Source: Streptomyces sp. ISL-1 (lineage in GTDB: Bacteria > Actinomycetota > Actinomycetes > Streptomycetales > Streptomycetaceae). Taken from it: a stretch of 64,000 bases of DNA. Positions 56,808-64,000 of the stretch are shown here, one piece after another. Within the stretch, counting starts at the first letter, position 1, and every line of letters begins with the position of its first letter. A model generated the notes under the pieces. That model saw only the letters and a list, made by a program, of their open reading frames with translations, was not told the origin of the DNA and did no database searches. The stretch lies in assembly GCF_018614585.1 (NCBI RefSeq), contig NZ_JAGGOI010000032.1:124001-188000 (forward strand). The letters are read 5' to 3'. A program made the translations under genes and the position numbers.

Positions 56808-58721
56808 TCAGCCCGTCGCGGCCCCAGGCGGAAGCAGCGTCGCCAGGAACTTCTCCGGGGCCGAGACATTCCCCGCCGTGTCGATCGTGCGGTACTCGAT
56901 CGTGTGGGTGCCGTAGTCGGGGGTGGCGTCGTCCCACGGCACCGCGCGGGTCTTGCCGAGCTTGCCGTAGACGAGATCGTCGATGACCGTGCCGCCCGGG
57001 GTGAAGCGGTACGGCGCGTCCGCGTCGGTCGGCCAGCCGTAGTACGTCTGCCAGCCGTCGCCGTCCACCCGGAACTGCGACACCACATGGCCGGCCCGGT
57101 CGTCGCGGGCAGTCAGCTTCATCGTGAACGGCCCGTTGTAGACGTACTCCACCGGCCTCCCCGGCCGGTGCACCGTGCGCAGCGGCTTGGACAGCGCGTA
57201 CGCCGCCGTCGCCGCAGCGGCGTCCACCGTCCAGGTCAGCGTGGTCCGCGTGCCGGCGATCCGGGCGCTCAAAGTGTGGGCGCCCGGGCGCAGTCGCAGG
57301 GCGCCCAGATCGAGATCGCGGTCGTTGCCCGGGTTGGCCACCGGGCGGCCGTCCAGCGTCCAGCGGACGGCGAGGGTCCGGTCGGCGGGGTGCGTGGTGT
57401 CGGCGTGCACGACCGCCGCGGAGCCCACGGGGGACTCGGTGCCGGTGTGGCTGGTGAAGCCGGGCACGACCGGCTCCGGCCCGGTGCTGACGGCCGTGTC
57501 CACGGTCCAGGCGACGGTACGGGTCAGCGCCGCGGACGAGCGGATCGCGGGGTCGCGTACGAAAGGCGTCGGATCGGTGACCGTCGCCGTCAGCTCATGT
57601 GTGCCGCGGGCGAGTTGGAGCCGGCGCAGATCCAGTGCGCGGTCATCACCGGCGAGCCGCAGCGGACGCCCGTCGATCCGCCATACGACATCGAGCTCGC
57701 CGCCCACCGGATGCAGGGTGTCCACACACACCGTCCGGTCGTCGCCGATCGGGGCGGCGTTCGGGGTGTGTCCCTGAACGAGACTCACCTTGGCCGAGAT
57801 CTTCTGCACCATCACCTCGCGCCCGACCTGGTCGAAGGCGTAGCCGAGGGTCTTCATGATCGAGTGCTTGCTGGGCCGCCAGACGCCCTTGGTGCTGTAC
57901 ATCCCGCCCTCGAACCGGCCGATGACCCCGCCCGACTCGCTCTTCTCACCCAGCCAGCGCCACCACTTGGCGCGCTGCCGCGTCATCTGCTCCTCGGTCA
58001 GCAGCGTGTGGTGGGCGGAGCCGGGCTCGCCGCCCTCGTACACTCCGCCCGGGACGCCCCGACCGTAGTAGTCGTACTCGTCCTGCAGGTTGCCCAGCGA
58101 GTGCCCTATCTCGTGCGGGGTGATCAGCGAGGACAGCGCATTGCCGCCGGACGCCGTGGCGAAGGTCCCGCCCGCGCCGCCGTATGTGTCGCTGTTGGCG
58201 AGCGCCACGATCTGCCGGTTGGCGCTCGCGGATCCGGGCACGAGGTCGGCGAGCGCGGTCGCCGACTCGGTGTCGACGCTGAGGAGGCGCTGCACGCTGT
58301 TCGCGTTGCAGCCGCCCCAGAAGCCCATGCCCAGCGCGGTGTCGCGGCGCGGCGACTGAAGTCCCGGGTCGCAGTCCACACCGGACTCGGCGGAGGGGAC
58401 CTCCACCGCCCACACATTGACGTAACTGCGGTACGAGGCGAACGGCTCGGTGGACCAGAGCACGTTGAGGTGCTTGTCGACATCGGCGCGGAAGGCCGGC
58501 ATCTCCTCGGCGGTGTAGCCGTCGCCCAGGACGATGATGTTGAAGCGCTTGTCGGCCGGGCCCGTGGTCTGCACGGGCACGACGGTTGCCGCTTCGGTCA
58601 CCGGCGCCGTCCCCTCCTCGGCGGTGGCGGAGGGGGCGGCGCCCAGCAGGCAGCCGGCCAGCAGCGCGCCCGCGGTGGCGAGCAGCGACATTGTTCGGGG
58701 TCGTATGCCGGGTGAGGTCAT
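56808..58721 (-). CDS. Secreted M64-family (IgA-peptidase-like) metallopeptidase
   Basis: A 637-residue exported zinc peptidase. The signal peptide MSLLATAGALLAGCLLGAAP sits at residues 11-30 and includes a possible lipobox Cys. The M64 core begins at RFNIIVLGDGYTAEE, with zinc ligands His203 and His207 and catalytic Glu204 in TPHEIGHSLG, followed by NLQDEYDYYG. Behind it are repeated beta-sandwich-like segments (two long stretches each with GDDRALDLRRLQLARGTHEL-type blocks) and a C-terminal domain with YNGPFTMKLTARDDRAGH. ATG 58721 is chosen although no good ribosome binding site is seen. It should be secreted and cut extracellular protein. Confidence 0.85.
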   Translation of the reverse strand: MTSPGIRPRTMSLLATAGALLAGCLLGAAPSATAEEGTAPVTEAATVVPVQTTGPADKRFNIIVLGDGYTAEEMPAFRADVDKHLNVLWSTEPFASYRSYVNVWAVEVPSAESGVDCDPGLQSPRRDTALGMGFWGGCNANSVQRLLSVDTESATALADLVPGSASANRQIVALANSDTYGGAGGTFATASGGNALSSLITPHEIGHSLGNLQDEYDYYGRGVPGGVYEGGEPGSAHHTLLTEEQMTRQRAKWWRWLGEKSESGGVIGRFEGGMYSTKGVWRPSKHSIMKTLGYAFDQVGREVMVQKISAKVSLVQGHTPNAAPIGDDRTVCVDTLHPVGGELDVVWRIDGRPLRLAGDDRALDLRRLQLARGTHELTATVTDPTPFVRDPAIRSSAALTRTVAWTVDTAVSTGPEPVVPGFTSHTGTESPVGSAAVVHADTTHPADRTLAVRWTLDGRPVANPGNDRDLDLGALRLRPGAHTLSARIAGTRTTLTWTVDAAAATAAYALSKPLRTVHRPGRPVEYVYNGPFTMKLTARDDRAGHVVSQFRVDGDGWQTYYGWPTDADAPYRFTPGGTVIDDLVYGKLGKTRAVPWDDATPDYGTHTIEYRTIDTAGNVSAPEKFLATLLPPGAATG

Positions 58722-58883
58722 GAGGCGGGAGCGTACGACCCGGCCCAACGTGGCGTAAAGACAGCAGAGTTGGCCGCTGTGGCCGCAACTGTCGGCCGTG
58801 GCGCACCGCGACGCGCAGCGCCTCGGCGAGTTGAAGGTCGTCGCGCCTGATGTTCCTCGACCGGGCGCTGACCCCCGGCGAGG

Positions 58884-60290
58884 TCATGGCCCAGTACCGG
58901 CGGAGCAGGTAGGGAGGGCTTTTCGTTCGTAACCCCGACGCCGAGCACGACGACGCAGTACGCACCCGGCGAGCACCGCGCCGGCCGCGACCGCGTACAC
59001 GACGGTCCCCACGGTCCGCGGATCGGCGTCCATCATGACGGTGACGTACTTGGCCGCGCCCGCGACTGCGACCGCGAGCCACTCCCACCGCCCGTCCAGG
59101 GCCACCAGCGCGACCAGCAGCAGGGCGTACCAGGAGTAGCCCGGAGTCAGCAGCAAAAACGCCGTGCCGGTGACCAGCAGGGCGCCGCTCCATGGGCGTT
59201 CGGGATCGCCGCGCCACAGGACGTGCGCGGTGACCGCCAGCATCCCGGCGATCACGGCGGGCAGCGCCCAGTCGTCCGGCAGCACCAGGCGGACCAGCGC
59301 GTAGCGATTACTGGCTGAGGGGTCGTCGTACCCCTCCTCCGCCGTATAGCCGCCGAGAAAGCCGAAGACCGAGCTGTCGGAGACGAGGACATAGGGGAGA
59401 TAGCTCAGCGCGACGACCGCGGCGGCCGGCAGCAGTACGGCCGCCGCGTCCCGCACCCGCCGCACACCCGAGAGCGCGCCGGGCAGCATCACGGCCGGTA
59501 GCAGCTTGGTCGCGATCGCCGCGCCCAGCAGCGCCCCGCCCACGATGCGCCGCCGCGCCAGCATGCCGAGGCCAACGACCGCGAGGAGCGCCCCGAGCAC
59601 ATCGGCATGCGCGTTGTTCACCGCCTCGACCGGCACGATCGGACACCAGGCCCAGTACGCCGCACGGCGTGGATCTCCGCGCCGCCGCAGCACCAGCAGC
59701 AGCGCGGCGGTGGTGCCCAGCGCCAGCAGCGCGCCGCCCGCCTGAAGGGCCTTGTGCCGCGCCCCGTCGGGTGAGAGGGCGTGGACGACCAGGAAGTACC
59801 CCTCCGCCACCGGCGGGTAGATGGTGTGCACCTGCGGCCGGTTGATCCGGGTGCAGTGCACCTCGCCCCCGGGGGCGAGGATCCGTGCCCGGCCGGGGCC
59901 CACGCACTGCGCCCCGGTGGGGAACAGCCAGCCGTCGCGCAGCCCGGCGAGCGCCCGATCGGCGGGGGCGTGGTCGTACGGCGAGATCCCGGCCGCCTGC
60001 ACCCTGCCGTCCCAGGCGTAACGGTAGGAGTCGGTGCTGGTGCGCGGCGGAGCGAGGAGCCCGGTCGCCGCCACCGCGACACCGCCCGCGACGACGAGGG
60101 CCACGGCGTGGCGCACCGGGGCCTTGCGGACGGCGACGACCGCGGCGGCGAACAGCGCCCAGCAGGCGGCATACCACCAGGAGAGCCCGAGAGGATCCGT
60201 GAAGTAGCCGTCCTTGCGGATCGTCACGGCGAGCACGGCCGTCAGGGCCGCCAGGAGGACGCCGGCGGTGAGAGTACGCGGGTTGATCAC
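58884..60290 (-). CDS. GT87-like polytopic mannosyltransferase
   Basis: A 468-residue membrane protein with about ten hydrophobic segments. Blocks typical of the DUF2029/GT87 group (polyprenyl-phosphate-mannose-dependent transferases) include STDSYRYAWDGRVQAAGISP, with an acidic loop residue, and IYPPVAEGYFLVVHAL. These enzymes add mannose to cell-envelope lipids or glycans on the outer face of the membrane. GTG 60290 is the best start; a far longer upstream frame overlaps a gene on the other strand and is not credible. The divergent gene encodes a cytochrome-b/sulfite-oxidase-like protein. Confidence 0.82.
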   Translation of the reverse strand: MINPRTLTAGVLLAALTAVLAVTIRKDGYFTDPLGLSWWYAACWALFAAAVVAVRKAPVRHAVALVVAGGVAVAATGLLAPPRTSTDSYRYAWDGRVQAAGISPYDHAPADRALAGLRDGWLFPTGAQCVGPGRARILAPGGEVHCTRINRPQVHTIYPPVAEGYFLVVHALSPDGARHKALQAGGALLALGTTAALLLVLRRRGDPRRAAYWAWCPIVPVEAVNNAHADVLGALLAVVGLGMLARRRIVGGALLGAAIATKLLPAVMLPGALSGVRRVRDAAAVLLPAAAVVALSYLPYVLVSDSSVFGFLGGYTAEEGYDDPSASNRYALVRLVLPDDWALPAVIAGMLAVTAHVLWRGDPERPWSGALLVTGTAFLLLTPGYSWYALLLVALVALDGRWEWLAVAVAGAAKYVTVMMDADPRTVGTVVYAVAAGAVLAGCVLRRRARRRGYERKALPTCSAGTGP

Positions 60291-60395
60291 AGGCTCAGCG
60301 TCGCAGCCGGAGTCGGCGCGGGCCGTGCGCCGCCCCCTGACGTCCGCATTCCGTAAGGTGTCGCATCCCTCCGCGCGGGCCGCCCGGGAGGTCTC

Positions 60396-61607
60396 ATGGA
60401 AGACATGAAGCTCCGACCGCCCCGGCTGCCGCGAAAGCACCGGATGCCCAGGATGACCCTGCCGCGACCGCCCCGGCTGCCGACACCGGCACTGCCGACG
60501 TTCTCGGGGAAGCTGCACGACGCCCGCACGGCCACCGCTGTCGGCCGCTGGCTGGGCGCGGCGATCGCCGTCTGCTTCGTGACAGGGGTGACCAGCCACT
60601 ATCTTCAGCACCCGCCGGACTGGCTCGCGAACGTACTGCCGAGCCGGCCGACCTGGGGCTACCGGCTGACCCAGGGCCTGCATGTGGCGAGCGGCATCGC
60701 CGCCGTCCCGCTGCTGCTCGCCAAGCTGTGGGCGGTCTACCCGCGGCTGTTCGTGTGGCCCGCGCTGCGGTCGGTGCGGCACGCGCTGGAGCGGCTCTCC
60801 GTGGCGGTGCTCGTCGCGGCGGCCGTCTTCCAGCTCTTCACCGGGCTGCTCAACATCGTCCAGTGGTACCCGTGGCCGTTCTCCTTCGTACCGACGCACT
60901 TCGCCGTCGCCTGGCTGCTGCTCGGCGCCGTGGTCCTGCATGTGGCGGTCAAGTACCCGGAGATCAGGGCGCATTGGAGCAGACGCTCGCCCGGCACACT
61001 GGAACTCCCGGCGGCGGACGGACCCGACCGGCGCTCCCTGCTCACCGGAGTCGCAGCCGCGGTCGGAGCGGTCACGCTGACCACCGTGGGCCAGTCCCTG
61101 ACCCCGCTCAAAACCTTCGACCTGCTCGCGCCGCGCCACCCGGACCACGGCCCCCAGGGCCTGCCGGTCAACCGCACGGCCGCCGCGGCCGGACTGGCGG
61201 GAGTGAGCACGGCCCACTGGCGGCTGACCGTCCTTGGCACGTACTCCTACCAACTCACCCTCGACGAGCTGGCGGCCATGCCCCAGCACACCGTGCCCCT
61301 GCCCATCTCCTGCGTCGAGGGCTGGAGCAAGTCGGCCCAGTGGACCGGAGTACGCGTACAGGACCTGCTGGAACGGGCCGGAGCGCGCCCCGACGCGGCG
61401 GTACGGGTGGTGTCGCTGGAGCGGCGCGGCACATACCGCGTCATGGAGATGGGCAGCGGCTACACCCGCGATCCGCTCACGCTGCTCGCCCTGCGCCTCA
61501 ACGGCCATGTGCTCTCGCTGGACCACGGCTTCCCGGCGCGAGTCATCGCCCCGAACCGCCCCGGTGTGCTGCAGACCAAGTGGGTCACCAGGATGGAGGT
61601 CATGTGA
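60396..61607 (+). CDS. Membrane-bound molybdopterin (sulfite-oxidase-like) oxidoreductase fused to cytochrome-b-like helices
   Basis: A 403-residue fusion. After a basic Pro-rich N-terminus, four membrane segments with paired His residues (YRLTQGLHVASGIAAVPLLL and FVPTHFAVAWLLLGAVVLHV) resemble a cytochrome b561-like unit that could bind heme. The C-terminal 170 residues form a sulfite-oxidase-type molybdopterin domain: LGTYSYQLTLDELAAMPQHT, with the molybdenum-ligand candidate Cys306 in ISCVEGWSKSAQ. It probably passes electrons through the heme unit. ATG 60396 follows GGGAGG. It overlaps the next gene by one base. Confidence 0.82.
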   Translation: MEDMKLRPPRLPRKHRMPRMTLPRPPRLPTPALPTFSGKLHDARTATAVGRWLGAAIAVCFVTGVTSHYLQHPPDWLANVLPSRPTWGYRLTQGLHVASGIAAVPLLLAKLWAVYPRLFVWPALRSVRHALERLSVAVLVAAAVFQLFTGLLNIVQWYPWPFSFVPTHFAVAWLLLGAVVLHVAVKYPEIRAHWSRRSPGTLELPAADGPDRRSLLTGVAAAVGAVTLTTVGQSLTPLKTFDLLAPRHPDHGPQGLPVNRTAAAAGLAGVSTAHWRLTVLGTYSYQLTLDELAAMPQHTVPLPISCVEGWSKSAQWTGVRVQDLLERAGARPDAAVRVVSLERRGTYRVMEMGSGYTRDPLTLLALRLNGHVLSLDHGFPARVIAPNRPGVLQTKWVTRMEVM

Positions 61608-61996
61608 TGCGGATCGTGACGGGCGCACTGGGCCTCGCCCTGATGGCCGTCGGCGCGACGCTGCTGCTGACCGGCGGACAGCTGAAGGACGTGGCGCTGT
61701 GGCTGGCGGGCGCGATCGTCCTGCACGACGGGATCATCGCCCCGCTGGTGCTCGGCGTCGGCCTGCTGCTGGCGGCAGTCCCGGCCCGCGGCACGGCTCG
61801 CGGGGCGCTGGTGGTGGCCGGCTGTCTGACGGTGATCGCGCTGCCGCCGCTGCTGCGGCCGGGGGCGCCGACCAATCCGTCGGCGCTGCCGCTGGACTAC
61901 CTGCGCAACTGGCTGCTCCTGCTGGTGGCGGTCGCGGTGGTCGCGGGGCTGGTGCCGGTGGTGCGGTGGCTGCTCCGCAAGGTGCCGCGGCGCTGA
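61607..61996 (+). CDS. Small membrane protein coupled to the molybdoenzyme
   Basis: A 129-residue protein with four predicted membrane helices, starting with MRIVTGALGLALMAVGATLL and ending in LLLLVAVAVVAGLVPVVRW. It overlaps the upstream gene by one base (TGATG), suggesting an accessory or anchor subunit for the molybdoenzyme. A short cytoplasmic basic tail closes it. No family is recognised. Codon use is normal for the host. Confidence 0.7.
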   Translation: MRIVTGALGLALMAVGATLLLTGGQLKDVALWLAGAIVLHDGIIAPLVLGVGLLLAAVPARGTARGALVVAGCLTVIALPPLLRPGAPTNPSALPLDYLRNWLLLLVAVAVVAGLVPVVRWLLRKVPRR

Positions 61997-62106
61997 ACAT
62001 CTGACGAACGCGTCCGGCCGCCGGTCGATTCCGCATCCTGCGTGGGCATAGTCGATTCGGGGCCCGTCCGGGGCGGGCCACGGTGTCGAGCGCGGGGGAC
62101 GCGATC

Positions 62107-62628
62107 ATGGTCAGGTTCGTCCACAAGCAGTTGGTGTACGCCGCGGTGGTAACGCTCACGGGGGTGATCGCCGGGGGAGTGGGCGTCGCCGTGAACGACG
62201 GCGCGGACCTGGTGGGCTGGTGGGTGGCCGGCGTGCTCGGATGGGGAGTCCTGTGGGGTTTCGCCTCCACGACCAGGCTGATGAACCGCGGTGACCTCCC
62301 GCTGTTCGAGGCGGCCGTCCCGATCGCAGACCCCGCTGCCGCCCTGAGGACCCCGTCGGACCCCCGGCGGTGGCTCGGGCAGTTCTACGGGACGATGCTC
62401 GGCTGCATGTTCGTGGTGACGACGGCGCTCGCCATTTTCGAACCGCTCGTAGCCGTCTTCCACTTCACATGGGCGATGGACCCGCTGGTACGGGCCGAGC
62501 GGGCGGCCCGCTGGGAGCGGCACCACGGGGTACTGCTGTGGCAGGGCCACGTCGAGCAGGAGCGGCAGCCGGTCAGGACCGGCCAGCCGCCCGTGTTCAC
62601 CACGCCGCGGCAGGGCGCGTTGGCCTAG
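62107..62628 (+). CDS. Membrane protein of unknown function
   Basis: A 173-residue protein with at least three hydrophobic segments (VYAAVVTLTGVIAGGVGVAV, GWWVAGVLGWGVLWGFAS and GTMLGCMFVVTTALAIFEPL) and a polar C-terminal tail. ATG 62107 is chosen for the GGGGGA ahead of it; GTG 62083 is open too. Its TAG stop shares the bases CTAG with the stop of the convergent GNAT gene, so the two genes end in the same four bases. Function unknown. Confidence 0.68.
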   Translation: MVRFVHKQLVYAAVVTLTGVIAGGVGVAVNDGADLVGWWVAGVLGWGVLWGFASTTRLMNRGDLPLFEAAVPIADPAAALRTPSDPRRWLGQFYGTMLGCMFVVTTALAIFEPLVAVFHFTWAMDPLVRAERAARWERHHGVLLWQGHVEQERQPVRTGQPPVFTTPRQGALA

Positions 62629-63185
62629 CTGGACTCCGGTACCCGCAACCATTCGTGATCGAGTACCGAGTGCACTACGGAGTCCCGCCACTTCCCGGCC
62701 TTCTGGATGTGCTCCCGAATGACGCCCTCCTCGGTCATGCCCGCGGCGGTCATGGTCCTTGCCGACGCTGCGTTGAGCGGCGAGCGGGCACCCCAGATGC
62801 GGTGCAGGTTCAGGTCCTCGAACCCGAGGCCGAGCAGGAGGCGTACGGTCTCGATGCCGTATCCGACGCCCCAGGCGTCCGGACGTATGGCAAAGCCGAA
62901 GGTGGCCGCCCGTTGCTGATGGGGGTCCATGGCGATACGGCCGAACCCGATCAGGTCGTTGCTGTCCCGCCTGGCGACCGCGAGGGCGTATTCAGTGCGC
63001 GGCGTGGTGGCGGCCGACGCCCTGGAGCGGGCGACGATCTGCTCCACGTCGGTCCGTGTGCGCGGCTCGAATGAGAGGTGCTCTGTCGCCTCCGGGCTTC
63101 CGTAGATGGCGAAGACGGCGTCCACGTCGTCGAGGGCGAGCTCGCGGAGCTCGAGGCGCTGACTGCAGCGGCTGACCGGGTGCAT
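62625..63185 (-). CDS. GNAT-family N-acetyltransferase (RimJ/RimL-like)
   Basis: A 186-residue acetyltransferase. LRELALDDVDAVFAIYGSPE opens the fold, and the acetyl-CoA-binding region reads IRPDAWGVGYGIETVRLLLG, followed by NLHRIWGARSPLNAASARTM and the terminal GVIREHIQKAGKWRDSVVHS. This pattern is typical of the RimJ/RimL group, which acetylate N-terminal amines or small molecules. ATG 63185 is the only well-placed start. It lies downstream of, and on the same strand as, the TPR regulator that runs off the window end. Substrate unknown. Confidence 0.87.
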   Translation of the reverse strand: MHPVSRCSQRLELRELALDDVDAVFAIYGSPEATEHLSFEPRTRTDVEQIVARSRASAATTPRTEYALAVARRDSNDLIGFGRIAMDPHQQRAATFGFAIRPDAWGVGYGIETVRLLLGLGFEDLNLHRIWGARSPLNAASARTMTAAGMTEEGVIREHIQKAGKWRDSVVHSVLDHEWLRVPESS

Positions 63186-63207
63186 GCCGGGGGACTCTAC
63201 CGGCGGC

Positions 63208-64000
63208 TCAGCGCGGGAGCGCCGGCCGGGCGGGCTCGTACATTGCGATCTCGGCGCGCAGGTCGCCCGCAACGCGGGCATCGCGGATCGGGGGGCGGCT
63301 GAGCGCGGCCTGAACCCGTTGGGCAGAGCGGACGATGCCGTTGTTGCGCAGGCCGGGGCCGAGGTCGAGGACGGGGCGAATCGCTTCAGCGGCACCGTCG
63401 ACGTCGCCCGAATGGAGCCGGACGAGCGCGAGGTTGCAGTGGGAGCCGGCCTCGTCTCCGAAGGCCCAGCTTGGGTCGCTGCGATTGCTGAATCCCCGTA
63501 CGGCCTCCTCTGCCTGGGCGGCGAGCTGCGCGTCACCGTGACCGAGCAGGACCTCGGACTCCACCACGTAGTAGAGCTGCTTCGGCTGGGGGTAGGTGAG
63601 CAGTCCTCCCAGGGCGTCGACGTCGTCCTCGATCACCCGCTCTCGGAGGGCATCGGCCTGCTGGTTCGCCGCGCGGACTGTCGCCCCGTCGCCGAGAAGT
63701 GCCGCTGCCCTCGCTTCAAGGCCTGGGAGCCAAACTCCCACTGTGCCGCGGAGATCGGGTGCCTGGGCGGCAGCCTGGCGCGCGAAGTGCAGTGCGTCCT
63801 CCGGCTTGCTCGCCCAGTACGAGATGAGGGACTTGAGCCCGTCGACCAGGGCGATCAAGCCGCTGTGCTCGGCTGCTTGGGCGCAGAAGAAAGCAACGCG
63901 GGCTTGCTGCATCGCCACCTTCGACTCGCCCATGTCGTGGGAGCCCTTCGCCATGAGGAAGGACAGCACCGTTGCCATGAAGTTCAGGTCGCGGAGCTGG
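63208..64000 (-). CDS. TPR-containing regulator (N-terminus beyond the window)
   Basis: The frame continues past the right edge, so the N-terminus is missing. The visible part of about 260 residues is helical with TPR-like repeats (AAEHSGLIALVDGLKSLISY, AAAQAPDLRGTVGVWLPGLE, HCNLALVRLHSGDVDGAAEA). The upstream residues LRDLNFMATVLSFLMAKGSH match the middle of streptomycete XRE-TPR regulators, so a helix-turn-helix is expected outside the window. It probably controls nearby genes, but no operator is visible here. Confidence 0.75.
   Translation of the reverse strand, partial: QLRDLNFMATVLSFLMAKGSHDMGESKVAMQQARVAFFCAQAAEHSGLIALVDGLKSLISYWASKPEDALHFARQAAAQAPDLRGTVGVWLPGLEARAAALLGDGATVRAANQQADALRERVIEDDVDALGGLLTYPQPKQLYYVVESEVLLGHGDAQLAAQAEEAVRGFSNRSDPSWAFGDEAGSHCNLALVRLHSGDVDGAAEAIRPVLDLGPGLRNNGIVRSAQRVQAALSRPPIRDARVAGDLRAEIAMYEPARPALPR

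Noticed and set aside
60291..61628. N-terminal extension of the GT87-like protein
   Set aside because: It is antisense to the molybdoenzyme gene and has no membrane or transferase features.

Overview
The window reads as a piece of a Streptomyces (or closely related Streptomycetaceae) chromosome. It has about 70% G+C, a mix of GTG and ATG starts, AGGAG-type ribosome binding sites, and gene families typical of the genus: XRE/DUF5753 regulators paired with DUF397 proteins, RsbW-like ATP-binding proteins, the PF04672-type SAM methyltransferase, a ROK regulator and a xylA/xylB pair. I see no rRNA, tRNA or CRISPR array.

Region 1 (1-17.1 kb): an IS5-type transposase remnant and an LD-carboxypeptidase-like gene, then a large defence-like operon. 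Its first gene encodes a 2105-residue protein joining a Ser/Thr kinase, a DEAD/DEAH-type helicase, a DUF1998 region and a nuclease-like tail. An SNF2-type helicase, a 1351-residue adenine-methylase-like protein with an unusually AT-rich recognition half, and a helix-hairpin-helix membrane protein behind a strong hairpin follow. It resembles DISARM/BREX parts in a layout I do not recognise as a named type.

Region 2 (17.1-26.7 kb): small regulatory and accessory genes, including XRE/DUF397/ATP-binding modules, a methyltransferase, an XRE-TPR regulator, a lipoprotein, small Cys-rich proteins, a frameshifted gene and a fossil duplication.

Region 3 (27.0-37.2 kb): a second defence island. It holds a Rad50-like zinc-hook ATPase with a small partner, McrB (with a DUF4357-like N-terminus), McrC, a RelE-fold/UvrD helicase fusion and, convergently, a HsdM/half-HsdS fusion with a degenerate catalytic motif. 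An imperfect 15-bp palindrome lies upstream of three defence transcription units.

Region 4 (37.5-64 kb): mostly chromosomal metabolism and regulation. It includes a LysR / cysteine-dioxygenase-like / YeiH sulfur module, divergent xylB-xylA, a 12-unit intergenic repeat array and a tightly overlapping set (XRE, ImmA/IrrE-like peptidase, MAB_1171c-like membrane protein, FAD oxidoreductase, ROK). After these come an XRE/MmyB-like regulator, an M28 peptidase, metK with a structured leader, a third ATP-binding/XRE/DUF397 module, an M64 peptidase, a GT87-type mannosyltransferase-like protein, a cytochrome-b/sulfite-oxidase-like fusion, a GNAT enzyme and a TPR regulator cut by the window end.
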